Assembly: GCA_965112735.1 (NCBI GenBank)
Contig: OZ218950.1
Coordinates: forward strand, 4,092,001 to 4,156,000
Length of the DNA: 64,000 bases
DNA from: Phaeosaccion multiseriatum
Lineage: Eukaryota > Ochrophyta, other classes
Reading direction: 5' to 3'
Shown: piece by piece, positions 1 to 35,860 of the stretch
Numbering within the stretch: the first letter of the stretch is position 1
How the letters are laid out: each line of letters opens with the position of its first letter
Program-made: the position numbers and the translations under genes
The notes under the pieces: model-generated
The model's database searches: none
Told to the model about the DNA's origin: nothing
The model's input: only the letters and a program-made list of their open reading frames with translations

Positions 1-1
1 T

Positions 2-1204
2 CAGATTGCAGATGCAGAGAAGCAGCTCCAGCTCTTGGAGGATGGACTCGCAGAGCAGGCTCAAGCCGCGAGCAGGGAGCTAGAGCGGTGCAGAGAGGAG
101 CGCGCAGAGCTAGAGCGCATTGTGGCTGGGCTGGAGGCCGAGTGGGAAACCAAGAAGAGGCAGGAGGGAGAGCAAGCCAAGGAGGAGGAGAAGCACGAGC
201 TTGAGTTGCGGAAGCAGGAAGCGTCGGTGTGGGCACCGGCATCAGACGAAGCGAAACTCATTGCGACTTGCCTCCTCGCCCAAGCCAAAGGAGCAGCGTC
301 GGCTCGCGATGGCGATGGCGATAGTGGTGATGGTGATGGTGATTGCGATGGTGATGGTGACAGTGATGGTGGTTGTGATGGTGGTGGCTGTGTGACCCTC
401 CTCGAGGCGGCGCTGTCGGCCAAGAGAGACAAGATGCGGGTGGAGAGGGAGCGGATGGAAAAGCAGGCGCGAGTGACGGAACAAGACCTCGAGCAGCAGC
501 TGAGGAGAGCCGACGCAGAGAAGGCAGAGCTCGAGGCGAAGGTGCAAGCCTTACAGAAGAAGGCTCAAGACAGGCTGGGCAAGGCTCCGAAGCAGCAGCA
601 CCAGCAGCAGCAAGGGGCAGCAGTGCAACCGAAGAAGAGGAAGGAGAAGAAAGGAGACGCAACCCTTGCCGCCAAGCAACCACCGCACGCTCCCAAGAAA
701 TCGACGAGCCACGGCGGCTCCACTCTGTCTGCTGCTGGCAGTAGTACTGCTCCTCGAGGAAGAACAAAGGCTGCTGTGGGGGGGGCGACGGCTCGCGGCC
801 GCAGCAAGGGGGCTCGGTCCGGTAGCGGCGGCAGAGGCGGTGGTACCGAAGGGGCCGACGGGGCCGGAGGGGCGCGGACGACCGGAAAGTCGAAGGAGCC
901 GCACCGAAAGAGACCCAAGAGCCTCAGCACCTCGCAGCCCCCGCAGCAGCAACAGCAGCAGTTGGTGGCACAGCCGCGGCAGCAGCAGGTGGTGAGACAG
1001 CAGCGGCGACAACAGCAGCCGCAGGAGTCGCACCCGTACAAAAAGACCGCCCAGCAGCAGCAGCAGCAGCAGCAGCACCGTCATCACCGCGAGAAGGAGA
1101 ATCAGCCTCAGCAGGCCACGGGTATGCCAGCTATGTCGCGTCAGTCGCTGCCCAAGCTCAAGATTCGCAAGAAGAGTAGGAAGAACGGGCCAACGTCAGC
1201 CTGA
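2..1204 (+). CDS. 3' end of a coiled-coil, Gln-rich protein (partial at window edge)
   Basis: The reading frame is already open at base 2 and runs to TGA at 1202-1204, about 400 codons, so the 5' part lies outside the window. The first 70 residues are heptad-like and charged (Q/E/K/L/R), followed by an Asp-Gly repeat at about residues 100-125 encoded by GATGGC/GATGGT units, then a second coiled-coil stretch to about residue 195. The rest is low-complexity: Lys/Arg-rich basic patches, Gly-Arg runs, and poly-Q blocks encoded by CAG. It ends in a basic tail (LPKLKIRKKSRK). No catalytic domain is visible. A structural or chromatin/cytoskeleton role is possible, but that is only inference from composition. 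I do not recognise the family. Confidence 0.72.
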   Translation, partial: QIADAEKQLQLLEDGLAEQAQAASRELERCREERAELERIVAGLEAEWETKKRQEGEQAKEEEKHELELRKQEASVWAPASDEAKLIATCLLAQAKGAASARDGDGDSGDGDGDCDGDGDSDGGCDGGGCVTLLEAALSAKRDKMRVERERMEKQARVTEQDLEQQLRRADAEKAELEAKVQALQKKAQDRLGKAPKQQHQQQQGAAVQPKKRKEKKGDATLAAKQPPHAPKKSTSHGGSTLSAAGSSTAPRGRTKAAVGGATARGRSKGARSGSGGRGGGTEGADGAGGARTTGKSKEPHRKRPKSLSTSQPPQQQQQQLVAQPRQQQVVRQQRRQQQPQESHPYKKTAQQQQQQQQHRHHREKENQPQQATGMPAMSRQSLPKLKIRKKSRKNGPTSA

Positions 1205-1671
1205 TGCCTTGAGGGTCAAGGAGCCGCGAGGGGGGGAGGGGGCGAGTGTGGTGAGTGAGCGATGGATGGCTGCGTTTCCGAGTCCAGCGGGGAAGGAAGG
1301 AAGTGGCAGCAGCGCCCAATGCGGACTCGACTGCTGCTGCTACTGGTGGCCGCTCGAGGGGCGTCTCTGCAGCTCCCCCCCCCTCTCCCTCCCTCTCTCT
1401 TCCTACCTTTAGACCCCAGGAAGGAGTAGAATAGAAGGCCAGCATGGATAGATCAGTGGATCGCTTCATCTGGATAGATGGCACTAGATGGCACAACCGG
1501 ACCAGGGGAGGTCAGCTGAAGGCTTTCGTTTGGATCGCCCTCTCCCCCTGCCCCCCGACTCAGATTAGAGAGTAGCAGCGGCATTTGATTGTTTTATTGG
1601 GAAGAGGAAAGGCTGATCTATCTTCGTGTGGAGGCACAGCCCCCATCTCTCTCCTCTCCTTACTGTATGCA
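1205..1671. other. Intergenic, convergent 3' ends
   Basis: This 467-bp stretch separates the stop of the coiled-coil gene (+) from the stop of the RPA34-like gene (-). It holds the 3' untranslated regions of both. I see CT-rich runs (1375-1405) and a short duplication, GATAGATGGCACTAGATGGC, at about 1471-1490. No other gene is visible. Confidence 0.6.
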
Positions 1672-3107
<1,436 letters not shown>

Positions 3108-3479
3108 TCTCTATGTTATCTCTGGAGAAGGTGGCGTGGAGGAGAGAAGGGGAGGGGATGGGCGATGTGAGGGGCGTGTGCTTTTGCTTCATTACAACAA
3201 AAAACTGAGCCCTCTCCTCTTGCGCTCTGGGCGCCCCGGCCCGCCCTGAATCCTCCCTGACTTACTGAGACTTCGACCGATCCGCGACGACAATTGCATC
3301 GCGGATCCATCGATCCATCCCGCGATTGAGCCATGTGTGGTTGAGTGTAATAAAAGCGAACGCTCCATCTTGCACTGACTCTCAGGGAGTAGACGTCATC
3401 AGAGTAGCGCAAGAGGAGGAGTGGCGCGGGGGGAGCGGCGGAGGGAAGTTCGTTGCGAGTTCCGTAAGAGTGGCACACG
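3108..3479. promoter_or_regulatory. Divergent promoter region, RPA34-like (-) / VPS13 (+)
   Basis: 372 bp between the ATG at 3107 (minus) and the ATG at 3480 (plus) must hold both 5' untranslated regions and the promoters. No TATA box or other conserved motif is recognised with confidence. Confidence 0.5.
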
Positions 3480-28019
<24,540 letters not shown>

Positions 28020-28321
28020 ACAAGGAGAGGAGAAGAGCAGCGCTAGAGAGTAATTATACTTGAGAATAATTAACATCGCATATTTCTAATCTTGCGCACC
28101 CTCTCACTTTCCCCTCCGTCCGGTGTGACGAAGAGAACAAAACAAAAAAGCAAAGGTCTGAACCGCCCTCCTTTTCTGTCCTCTCTAAAGAAAAAAATGC
28201 GATGGCGAGTAAAGTTCGCATGGAGAGTTGTCCCTCTCTCTCAAGAGATACACCCTCGTGGCTGGCCTTGCCTCCCTCCAAACCAGGGCATGCCACATTG
28301 CTCGGTGGCGGCTCCTCTCTC
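28020..28321. other. Intergenic, convergent 3' ends of VPS13 and Cys-rich copy A
   Basis: 302 bp between the VPS13 stop and the copy A stop. The part from 28253 upward belongs to the block duplicated at 30054. The rest is AT-richer (28050-28090) and may hold polyadenylation signals. No gene seen. Confidence 0.6.
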
Positions 28322-28981
28322 TCAGGCAGAGGGGTGTGCTCGGGTGGCCCAACGGAAGGCGGCTCCGATGACAAGAAGGAGAGGGGCCAGCAGGCCGTGG
28401 AGGCCCATCCAGGCAGGGCCTTCCTCGCCGCCAGGAGGGAATGCGAGCACTGGTGGTAGTGGTGTAAAGGGGGCGGTACAGTCGGGGGTGAGAAGTCGGC
28501 GAGTGACACACGGGCCTCACTCTCTCTCCCTCTCAGGCTCTTACCTCGCCTGCCGGTGGCCTCGCACGCAAACTCGATGGGCTCGGCGCTCTTGCAGGCG
28601 GAGGCCGCCACACAGCCAAAGTAGGCAGAGAACTCGGGGCTGCTTGCCAGGCAAGTGGTAGTGGTGTTGATGACCTGGGAGGGCAGGGGGTCGCAGGCAA
28701 GGGAGGGATCCTGCGCGACGGCATCACAGCTGCCCTGGATGGACTCGAGGGAGGTGTTGTTAAAGAGGCCACCGAGGTACGAGAGGGTGAGTGGGACACA
28801 CTCGGCACAGCTCTCAGTGTCCAGGCAGCTCTGCAAAGGGTCTTCGCACCTGCGGCCAAGTATTATTGTTTGTACGGAGGAAAGGTTGGGGTGGGTTGGT
28901 GTTTAGTATGCCGGCCGAACACAGACAAGCACACAAGACAAACTCACGTGACGGCGTATGCACTGACGAGGCTTGTGTCGC
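28253..28981. repeat. Duplicated block, copy 1 (3' half of Cys-rich gene A)
   Basis: About 729 bp nearly identical to 30054-30777. It covers the 3' untranslated region, exon 3, both introns, exon 2 and the end of exon 1. Similarity stops abruptly at 28253 on the downstream side. Confidence 0.9.
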
Positions 28982-29522
28982 CGACGTCCTCGCACTCGAA
29001 CACAAAGGGTTCCGACTCCTGAAGAAAGCGGCGCCCACCAGCTCCGGCAGCTCCACCTGCGCCGCCAGGGCCTCCACCTCCTCCTCCGCCGTCGTCGCCA
29101 GCTCCAGCGCCAGATCTGACAGGCTCGACGACACCCGCCTCAAGCTGCGAGCAGAGGTCACCAAAGATGCAGCCCACGGCATCCAAAAAGGGGCCGTTCG
29201 AGAGGCAGGTCGCCGGAATTTGCAGGAGGTAGGAAAACATTTCACAGCTCTGCGGGCTCTCCCTCCCCTCAGGGTCAAAGTAGTGGCAGTAGGCTGCGAG
29301 CGGGGGACCGCCGAGCTCCTCGCCTTCCTCCAGATCGGGGGGGGCTTCGGGCTCTTCGCCGCCCGCCTCCTGAAGGAAGCGGCGGAGAGTATTGCCGGCA
29401 GCATCGCCACCAGCATCGCCACCAGCATCACCACCAGCATCGCCACCCCCTTCGTCCTGCTGGAAGCAGGTCAAGCAGGCCTGATCAGCCTGGCAAGCCG
29501 CGAGTTGAGTAGAACATGCCAT
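28322..29522 (-). CDS. Cys-rich protein with C-terminal membrane anchor, copy A (unknown family)
   Basis: Three exons, 28948-29522, 28545-28849 and 28322-28449 (phases 2 and 1), give 335 residues. Two internal modules start with the same spacing, C-x6-C-x5-C-x2-C (C3-C19 and C193-C209). Each continues with a matching TCL..F....GC....C...F.C pattern, so the protein is an internal duplication. Gly/Ala/Glu-rich linkers carry the motif RRFLQE twice. Exon 3 encodes one hydrophobic helix (GLLAPLLLVIGAAF, about residues 307-325) and a short basic tail. N-glycosylation sequons lie near residue 222. No signal peptide is obvious at the chosen start (CACCATGG); an upstream exon may be missing. The even number of paired cysteines suggests a disulfide-bonded lumenal or extracellular domain. 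Function unknown. Copy B follows in tandem. Confidence 0.72.
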
Positions 29523-30122
29523 GGTGCAAGAGCTTGGTGATAGTGGTAAGCGAGGGTTGTGGGAGAGCGATACACCCTGACACCCGTGTCCAACACGAAG
29601 AAAGTCAAGATGGAACCTTTTTCTCGAGAACTTTTCTTTCCCGCGTACTTAAAAGTCCCGAGGGTGGCAGGGTTTAGGCGTCCCTTTTAGAGTGCCTCAT
29701 GAATGCTGGAAAATGCGAAGCTTACTCGAAACTGTGTGGTGAAGCATAAGCGATGGCCTTCTCCTGCTATCTACGTGCGTGTCTGTGTGCATGTGTGTGT
29801 GTGCGTGTGTGTGCGCGTGTGCGTATGTTTGTGTGTGTTGGCGCCTACTTGTGGAGCAGTGAGTAAGACGCAAGACAGCCTCGTCACGGAGAAATATGGA
29901 AGGTGTTGTCTCCATCAAATACTGTAATGTACTTCGAAGTACAGGATTAAAACAAAGACGTCGTACATACGTAACGTCCTCCAGCACACCCAAGACAGGG
30001 TCTCGAGTTGGTAGAGAGAGTGTGAAACACCTCCCTTTGTCACAATGCCACTGCCCTCGTGGCTGGCCTTGCCTCCCTCCAAACCAGGGCATGCCACATT
30101 GCTCGGTGGCGGCTCCTCTCTC
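29523..30122. other. Intergenic between Cys-rich copies A and B
   Basis: 600 bp holding the 5' flank of copy A and the 3' flank of copy B. A GT-rich stretch (29778-29842) is the only repeat. 30054-30122 is the shared duplicated 3' flank. No convincing additional exon was found. Confidence 0.6.
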
Positions 30123-30777
30123 TCAGGCAGAGGGGTGTGCTCGGGTGGCCCAACGGAAGGCGGCTCCGATGACAAGAAGGAGAGGGGCCAGCAGGCCGTG
30201 GAGGCCCATCCAGGCAGGGCCTTCCTCGCCGCCAGGAGGGGATGCGAGCACTGGTGGTAGTGGTGTAAAGGGGACGGTACCCGCGGGGGTGAGAAGTCGG
30301 CGAGTAAGGCATAGGCCTCACTCTCTCTCCCTCTGGCTCTTACCTCGCCTGCCGGTGGCCTCGCACGCAAACTCGATGGGCTCGGCGCTCTTGCAGGCGG
30401 AGGCCGCCACACAGCCAAAGTAGGCAGAGAACTCGGGGCTACTTGCCAGGCAACTGGCACTGGTGTTGGTGACGCGGGGGGGTAGGGGGTCGCAGGCAAG
30501 GGAGGGATCCTGCGTGACGGCATCACAGCTGCTCTGGATGGACTCGAGGGAGGTGCGATTGAAGAAGATGCCGAGGTACGCGAGGGTGAGTGGGACACAC
30601 TCGGCACAGCTCTCAGTGTCCAGGCAGCTCTGCAGAGGGTCTTCGCACCTGCGGCCAAGTATTATTGTTTGTACGGAGGAAAGGTTGGGGTGGGTTGGTT
30701 AGTATGCCCGCCGAACACAGACAAGCACACATGACAAACTCACGTGACGGCGTATGCACTGACGAGGCTTGTGTCGT
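30054..30777. repeat. Duplicated block, copy 2 (3' half of Cys-rich gene B)
   Basis: About 724 bp matching 28253-28981, with scattered substitutions and a few small indels, including in the introns. Confidence 0.9.
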
Positions 30778-31207
30778 CCACCTCCGCGCATTCAAATACG
30801 AAGGGCTCCACATCCTCCACCTCCTCCGTCTCCTCCGCCTCCTCATTCTCCCCGCTGTCAAGCTGCCCACAGAGGTCCCCATAGATGCAGCCTGTGGCCT
30901 CCATGAAGGCTTCGATCGCGAGGCAGGTCGCCGGAACTTGCAGGAGGTAGGAGAACATTTCACAGCTCTGCGGGCTCTCCCTCCCCTCAGGGTCAAAAAA
31001 GTGGCAGAGGGCCGGGAGTCCGCCACCGGGGCGGCGGGAGGGGGACTCGTCGGCCCCTTCCATATCGGAGTCTTCGCCGTCCGCCTCCTGAAGGAAGCGG
31101 CGGACGCCACCCTCGGCAGCATCGTCAGGAGCAGCCTGCTCTACACCAAGGCAGGTGGAACAGGCCTCAATAGCTGTGCATGCCTCGATTTCAGTCGCGC
31201 ACGCCAT
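30123..31207 (-). CDS. Cys-rich protein with C-terminal membrane anchor, copy B (unknown family)
   Basis: Exons 30744-31207, 30344-30648 and 30123-30250, with the same phases and the same exon 2 (305 nt) and exon 3 (128 nt) sizes as copy A, encode 298 residues. The N-terminus keeps C-x6-C-x5-C-x2-C (C3-C19) and the linker motif RRFLQE once. The Gly/Ala linker of copy A is shorter here and rich in Glu. Exon 2 repeats the second Cys module with a changed sequon (NRTS), and exon 3 has the same membrane helix and stop. Divergence is concentrated in exon 1, while exons 2-3, the introns and the 3' flank are almost identical to copy A. Membrane-anchored Cys-rich domain of unknown role; same start caveat as copy A. 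Confidence 0.72.
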
Positions 31208-31772
31208 GTTGTAAAGGGTTGGGAGGGATGGAGGGCGAGAGGAGAGAGCCGAGGGGGTGACGTACGCCCAGGAAGTAGGAGCATTCTTGGTGGGTGTCAC
31301 GAAAAAGGTTCGAGTCGATTTTTGCCCCCCCCCCCCCCGACTAAACCTAGCCAATCGCCGCCTTTGTGCTTTCTCAGGGCGAGACGAAGCTGAGACGAAG
31401 CGTTGTGCACACATGCACGAGCCAATACAAAGCCTTTGATATTCTATTTGGAGCGAGCTGGTCTGTCCCCGCAAAATACATTTCGACACTATAGCTATCG
31501 CCGTTGGAGAAAAAGGACCCCGAGGTAATAGGGATCAGGACATCAATGTCAGGAGAAAATGTGGCTCACAATGCCACATACGACTCATCAGAGAGGACGT
31601 AGGAGAGAGCCTAAGATGAATAGGAGACCTACAGAAGGAGTGCAGAGCTCCGGTAGTCCATTCTCCAAAAAACCCCTTAGCGCTATTTCGCGGTCTTCAG
31701 CGTACTATGTCCAACGGCGCTGATCTCCTACTCCCCATCGACTAATGACCACATCATGCGCTTCGCTCACTC
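31208..31772. other. Intergenic between Cys-rich copy B and ankyrin gene 1
   Basis: 565 bp. It holds the 5' flank of copy B with a 12-C run near 31327 and the 3' flank of ankyrin gene 1. No gene, RNA or clear element was recognised. Confidence 0.6.
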
Positions 31773-32714
31773 TCAGACGTGAGGTCCTCCCGCCAAGTCA
31801 CTCTGCGTGGGCGGTGCCTCTCTCGCATCTTCTCCTGCGTCCTTCTCTGGCATGGTGGACTTGGCTGAAAAATCGGTGTGGCCGTTATGGGAGGCGTAAA
31901 AGAGAGAACTACGTCCGTCCTCTTCGCCTGCGTTGACACTGGTACTCGCACCGATGAGCAGACGCACCACGGCCGCATGCCCATTTTGAGAAGCCACGTG
32001 CAATGAGGTAACACCACTCGCATTGGCTGCGTCGACGCTTGCTCGCGCGGAGAGGAGCTGCTGCACGACGGAGAAATGCCCCCTCTGGGAAGCGCACTTT
32101 AAAGGCGTCGCCCTGGCGAGATTGACTTGGTCGACAGAGGCTCCGACGTCCAGCAACCGCCTCACCACCTGAGAGTGCCCATTTGTGCTTGCGCATGTCA
32201 AGGGTGTGTCGCCGAAGGGTCCGCCTCTGCCACGGATGGAGGCCCCATTCTCCAGTAGAAGGTCCACCACATCCAGTCGACCGTACATCGCAGCCCACAT
32301 AATAGCGGTAAAGCCTTGCTCGTCGATAGGCTGCTGTAGGCTTGCTCTGCCGTGCTTGGCGATGAGTCTCTTCAACAGCGCGCTAAGTAGTGTGAAGCTC
32401 TCGCTTCTCGTGATCGCCTGGTGGAGGCACCGCCCCTGTTGTGTGGGGTGCAAAGAGTTCGACGGAGGCGGAGGGGTGCTTTAACATGCACGGGAGCCAG
32501 GAGTAGCAGCACGAGCCTCCCAGGATGTAAGCTGGTTGAAGCAGCCAGCAGTATCCTTCCCTCGCAGACCTAAGTACTGCATCGCTGCCTTCAAGACTCA
32601 ACTATTTCCTCCACAAAAAGCATCTTGACAAACGGGCAGTTCATACGGCACTGCATGGCCCGCAGCCCTTACCTCGGGGGACACTGCCTGCGGCATGCTC
32701 AGCCGAGATCCCAT
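31773..32714 (-). CDS. Ankyrin-repeat protein 1 (C-terminally truncated paralogue)
   Basis: Two exons: 32673-32714, a 14-codon first exon (MGSRLSMPQAVSPE), and 31773-32435, joined in phase 0 at GAG|GTAAGG and CAACAG|GGG. The product is 234 residues. After a helical lead (SALLKRLIAKHGRASLQQP) come about five ankyrin repeats with the usual G.TPL..A...GH..VV..LL..GA.vd pattern. The frame then leaves the repeat consensus after YASHNGHTDF and ends in an unrelated 30-residue tail. Compared with ankyrin gene 2 downstream on the same strand, about half the repeats are missing, which suggests a deletion or decay at the 3' end. Ankyrin arrays bind protein partners; none can be named. Confidence 0.75.
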
Positions 32715-32823
32715 AGCTGGCGTTAAGAGGGGGGCGCTGAGAGAGGGGAAAGCACAGCCCCCACCCCATCCTTTAGGCGTGAAGAGCTGTGGTGCAGACA
32801 AGGAACGATGCAGCGCAGATGCC

Positions 32824-33163
32824 CTAGCTGTCACAGCCTACCGCTCCTGACTTGGGTGGCTCCAATCGCGCCTGCAAAGTGAACGAAACGCGTTGCTTGG
32901 CCACTATTCGCGGAACGAAGTTTTCCCCAGGGGACACAACAACCACCTCCTCCCCTCCCACTGGTTTGAGCATACCGCAACGTGGGCAACGGGGATCAGC
33001 AATTTGTCGGAGGAGCTGCCCAAGGGGAGAGGGTTGTGACAAATGAGACCAGCTTTCACTCCCTGAAAAAATGAAAGAAAGAAGAAATCAACGAAGACAC
33101 ACAACATTGTGCGAGACGTCGGGGAAGGCGAAAAAAGGTGTGGCGACTGGACAACGGACGCAT
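32824..33163 (-). CDS. Possible small protein with a CPRCG motif
   Basis: A protein-like frame at 32824-33062 (minus) reads SQPSPLGQLLRQIADPRCPRC, GMLKPVGGEEVVVVSPGENF, then FVPRIVAKQRVSF, and ends in TAG. It is preceded by a good acceptor (TTTTTTCAG|GGAG at 33063). The frame needs a first exon ending in phase 1. The ATG at 33163 (MRPLSSRHTFFRLPRRLAQ), an Arg-rich, mitochondrial-presequence-like start, offers phase-1 GT sites, but the implied intron would be under 60 nt. One CxxC pair is too little to call a zinc ribbon. The gene boundaries and even its reality are uncertain. Confidence 0.3.
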
Positions 33164-34028
33164 TGCAAAGAAGGAGGGGTGGATCTGGCTTTGAAAGCGG
33201 ATTTCGAGCCTGCCCGTGGGTCGACCAAGGTCTATGTCAGGGTTCGACTTTCCTGGGCACCCAGGAAGTCGGGGGGGGGTTGGTGGGCGAGTCATTCAAT
33301 GGGGAAGTCAGTGCAGTGAGGAGGGGCCATTGGCCATTGGTTTCTCATCAGGCAACGGGGGTGGAACTCCATGTATCGACAGTAAGGTACATTGCTGCGA
33401 CGCTGCAATGGCAAAAAAAATGAGAACGATCCAACTCTTCGTATTCTGGAACCTTTAGAGTGAGCGGCAGTCGCAAGGCCAAACCCTGAGAGTGGCAGAC
33501 GCCGAGAGTGGCAGACGCCGAGAGTGGCAGACGCTGAGAGTGGCCAGCAAGGGCATGTCATCATATAAATAAGTAGGGTGGGATACGAACGAGGCGTCAA
33601 CACCTGTTTTGAGGGGTAGTTTCGAGCGTTCGCGAGATGTTGGATGAGAGAGAAAGGCAGAGGGGGAGAAGAGAGGAAGAGGGGGCGATACGAGTAAGAC
33701 AAAGGGAGAGAAACGAGAGAGGAGGAGAGAGAGAGAGGTAAGTAAGATGAGTGAGGCGCGTGTTAAGAAGCGATCAAGGAAGAGAGGGGGGGGAGGAGTG
33801 ATTGGCCTGCACAACACACGACACGTGTCGAAACCCTCCCCCACCCCTCCATACACACACGCACTCAACATGCCCCTTTAGAACAGAGACTCTGCGAGGT
33901 CCAAACATGACCGTACCTGTCCTTCTTGGTCCTTCTTGGTGTTGTACCTCACGCCAGCCCACCTGTTCTACTCCTGGGCCTCGAAGTAGCATCCCTCCCA
34001 CCTCGCCCCGTCAGACACAGCCGCCCCT
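33164..34028. other. Intergenic between the CPRCG frame and ankyrin gene 2
   Basis: About 865 bp. It contains a perfect inverted repeat TTCCTGGG-CA-CCCAGGAA (33249-33266), a four-copy 16-bp direct repeat at 33483-33545 and GA-rich sequence at 33640-33760. No coding exon was found. Confidence 0.55.
33483..33545. repeat. Short direct repeat, GAGAGTGGCAGACGCC units
   Basis: Four consecutive 16-bp copies (the last one partial) of GAGAGTGGCAGACGCC with one or two changes. Confidence 0.85.
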
Positions 34029-35549
34029 TCAGCGCATTTCCTCCGCCATGCTCTCCCACGTCTCGCTCTGCACGCCCCAGGGCCTCTCCAGCGGCGGCAT
34101 CCCCCTCTCCTTGCCGAAGGTCGGATCGGTCCTTCGCATCCAGTCCAACGCGCTTTGAGAGCGGAAGACGGCTGCTGCTAAGTCTCTGAGTCGCTGTCCA
34201 ATCTCGGGGCCTATTCCAGTCCACTGCACCCACGTCAAGGCCTTGTCCACCGACGCATCGGCCGCGAGGAGCTGCCGCGCAGTGCCGCGCTGGTTTTTGT
34301 TGATGGCGAGGAATAGAGGAGTGGCGCCATTCAACTTGTGAGTATCGATGGGAGATCCCGCAGAGATGAGACGAGCGACGACAGCCTCGTGCCCATTGCT
34401 TGCTGCAAGGTGGAGAGGTAAACTGCCGAGGATCGTGATCGTCTCCGCCCTTGCTCCCGCAGAGAGAAGACGTTTCACCACGGCGTCGTGACCTCTTTCA
34501 GCGGCGTGGTGAAGAGGAGTAAAACCTTGGATGTCAGGCACGGCTACGTCTGCTCCGGCCGACAACAGCTTGTCCACCACCACCAAATGCGCCTTCTGAG
34601 CAGCGGCGTTGAGGGGAGTAAACCCATCGTTATCTCTGATATTCGCGTTGGCATTCATATCGAGAAGCTGCTGCACGACGGAGGCATATCCTCCCAACGA
34701 GGCCATGTGAAGGGGAGTCTTGCCACTGTTATCAGTCTCCTCGATCCTGGCATGGGCCCTGGTAAGCTGCCGCACTATGCTTCCACGCCCCCATGTAGCC
34801 GCTGCTATGAGCGGAGTCTGTCCTTCATTGTTTTTCCCCCCTACATCCGCTTGCGCTGAAATGAGCTGCTCTACAATGGAGGTGTGCCCGTTCTGAGAGG
34901 ACAGATAGAGCGAAGTAAACCCGCCCTCACAAGCTGCGTCTATACTGGCACCCGCACGGATGAGTAGACGCACCACGGCTGGAAAACCACATTCAGAAGC
35001 CGCGATAAGAGGGGTGAGGCCAATCGCATTGGCTCCGTCGACAGCGGCTCCAACGTCCAGTAGCCGCGCCACAATCTGGTCATGCCCATACGTGCTAGCC
35101 CCCAAGAGTGGCGTGTCCCTATCGGGTTCGCGTCCACTGCTGATAGACGCCCGCTTCTGCAGCAGAAGGTCCACGACATCCAGCCGATCGCACTTCGCGG
35201 CGCAAACCATAACAGTACTGCCCCCCTCCTGAATGGGCTGTTCCAGGCTCGCTTTGCCGCGTTTGGCAACGAGCTTGATAACCAGCGCCTTAATAGAGGC
35301 CAAGCTCTCCCCATTGTTCAGGGCAAAAAAGATTCGCTGCCCCTGTGGAGCGCGCAGCGAGGGTGGAAGGGGAGAGGGAAGGAGACGTGTCAGGGGGGCA
35401 CATTCCGGACTTTGGAAGCCTAAGACTCCACTTTCTCAACCTCACTGAGACGCTGAGACGCTCTTCTCTCCCTTTCGACCTTACAACCCATCCCAAAGAT
35501 AAGCGGTTCTTACCTCGGGCGCTATGGCCTGCCGCTGCATACTGGCCAT
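34029..35549 (-). CDS. Ankyrin-repeat protein 2
   Basis: Exon 1 (35514-35549) encodes only MASMQRQAIAPE. It joins exon 2 (34029-35342) in phase 0 at GAG|GTAAGA and CCACAG|GGG, giving 449 residues. The tiny first exon and both splice sites match ankyrin gene 1 (MPQAVSPE versus QRQAIAPE, then GQRIFF... versus GRCLHQ...), which supports the model. After a helical lead come about ten ankyrin repeats (for example GFTPLHHAAERGHDAVVKRL) covering roughly residues 55-385. A non-repeat C-terminal region with ERPWGVQSETWESMAEEMR follows. No enzymatic domain is fused. It is a likely protein-binding scaffold with unknown partner. Confidence 0.85.
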
Positions 35550-35860
35550 GCAGCGGCAGCAGACCTCCGGCCCTAACCTCCCCCCTCCTCCTCAACAGAT
35601 AGCGAGAGCTCTCTCTCCTCCCACGTGATGTATCTTTCTCTCTGAAGATCCTCTGAACTCTGAACGTGGCAAAAGTAAAGGGCGAATACCTGAAAGTGGA
35701 AACTGCATCGCCAACTGGAGGCACCGAAGAAACGAGGTTCCGTTCCGCGGGCGAGTTCAGCAGAGTGGCAGGGCACAGAGCGACCCATTGAGCCTAAGGC
35801 GTACCCAGCTCTCCTCCTTCCTCTGTTGTCTTCCCTCCCCTACCCTCTCCTTTCGTATTG
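35550..35860. promoter_or_regulatory. Divergent promoter region, ankyrin 2 (-) / SPP-like protease (+)
   Basis: 311 bp between the two start codons. An in-frame alternative first exon for ankyrin 2 (ATG at 35788, donor at 35689) exists, but the 35514-35549 exon fits the paralogue better. No defined promoter motif is recognised. Confidence 0.45.

Noticed and set aside
258-1087. Long minus-strand frames opposite the coiled-coil gene
   Set aside because: Leu/Ser/Pro-rich shadows of the GC- and CAG-rich coding strand, without start context or domains.
28948-29522. Oomycete-type RXLR effector from the RRFLQE motif
   Set aside because: The motif is RRFL, not RxLR, recurs in linkers rather than once after a signal peptide, and no signal peptide was found.
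33483-33545. CRISPR-like array
   Set aside because: Direct 16-bp repeats have no spacers and the genome is eukaryotic.
35573-35788. Alternative first exon of ankyrin gene 2 (ATG at 35788)
   Set aside because: It splices in phase, but the 12-codon exon at 35514-35549 matches the first exon of the paralogue and is therefore preferred.
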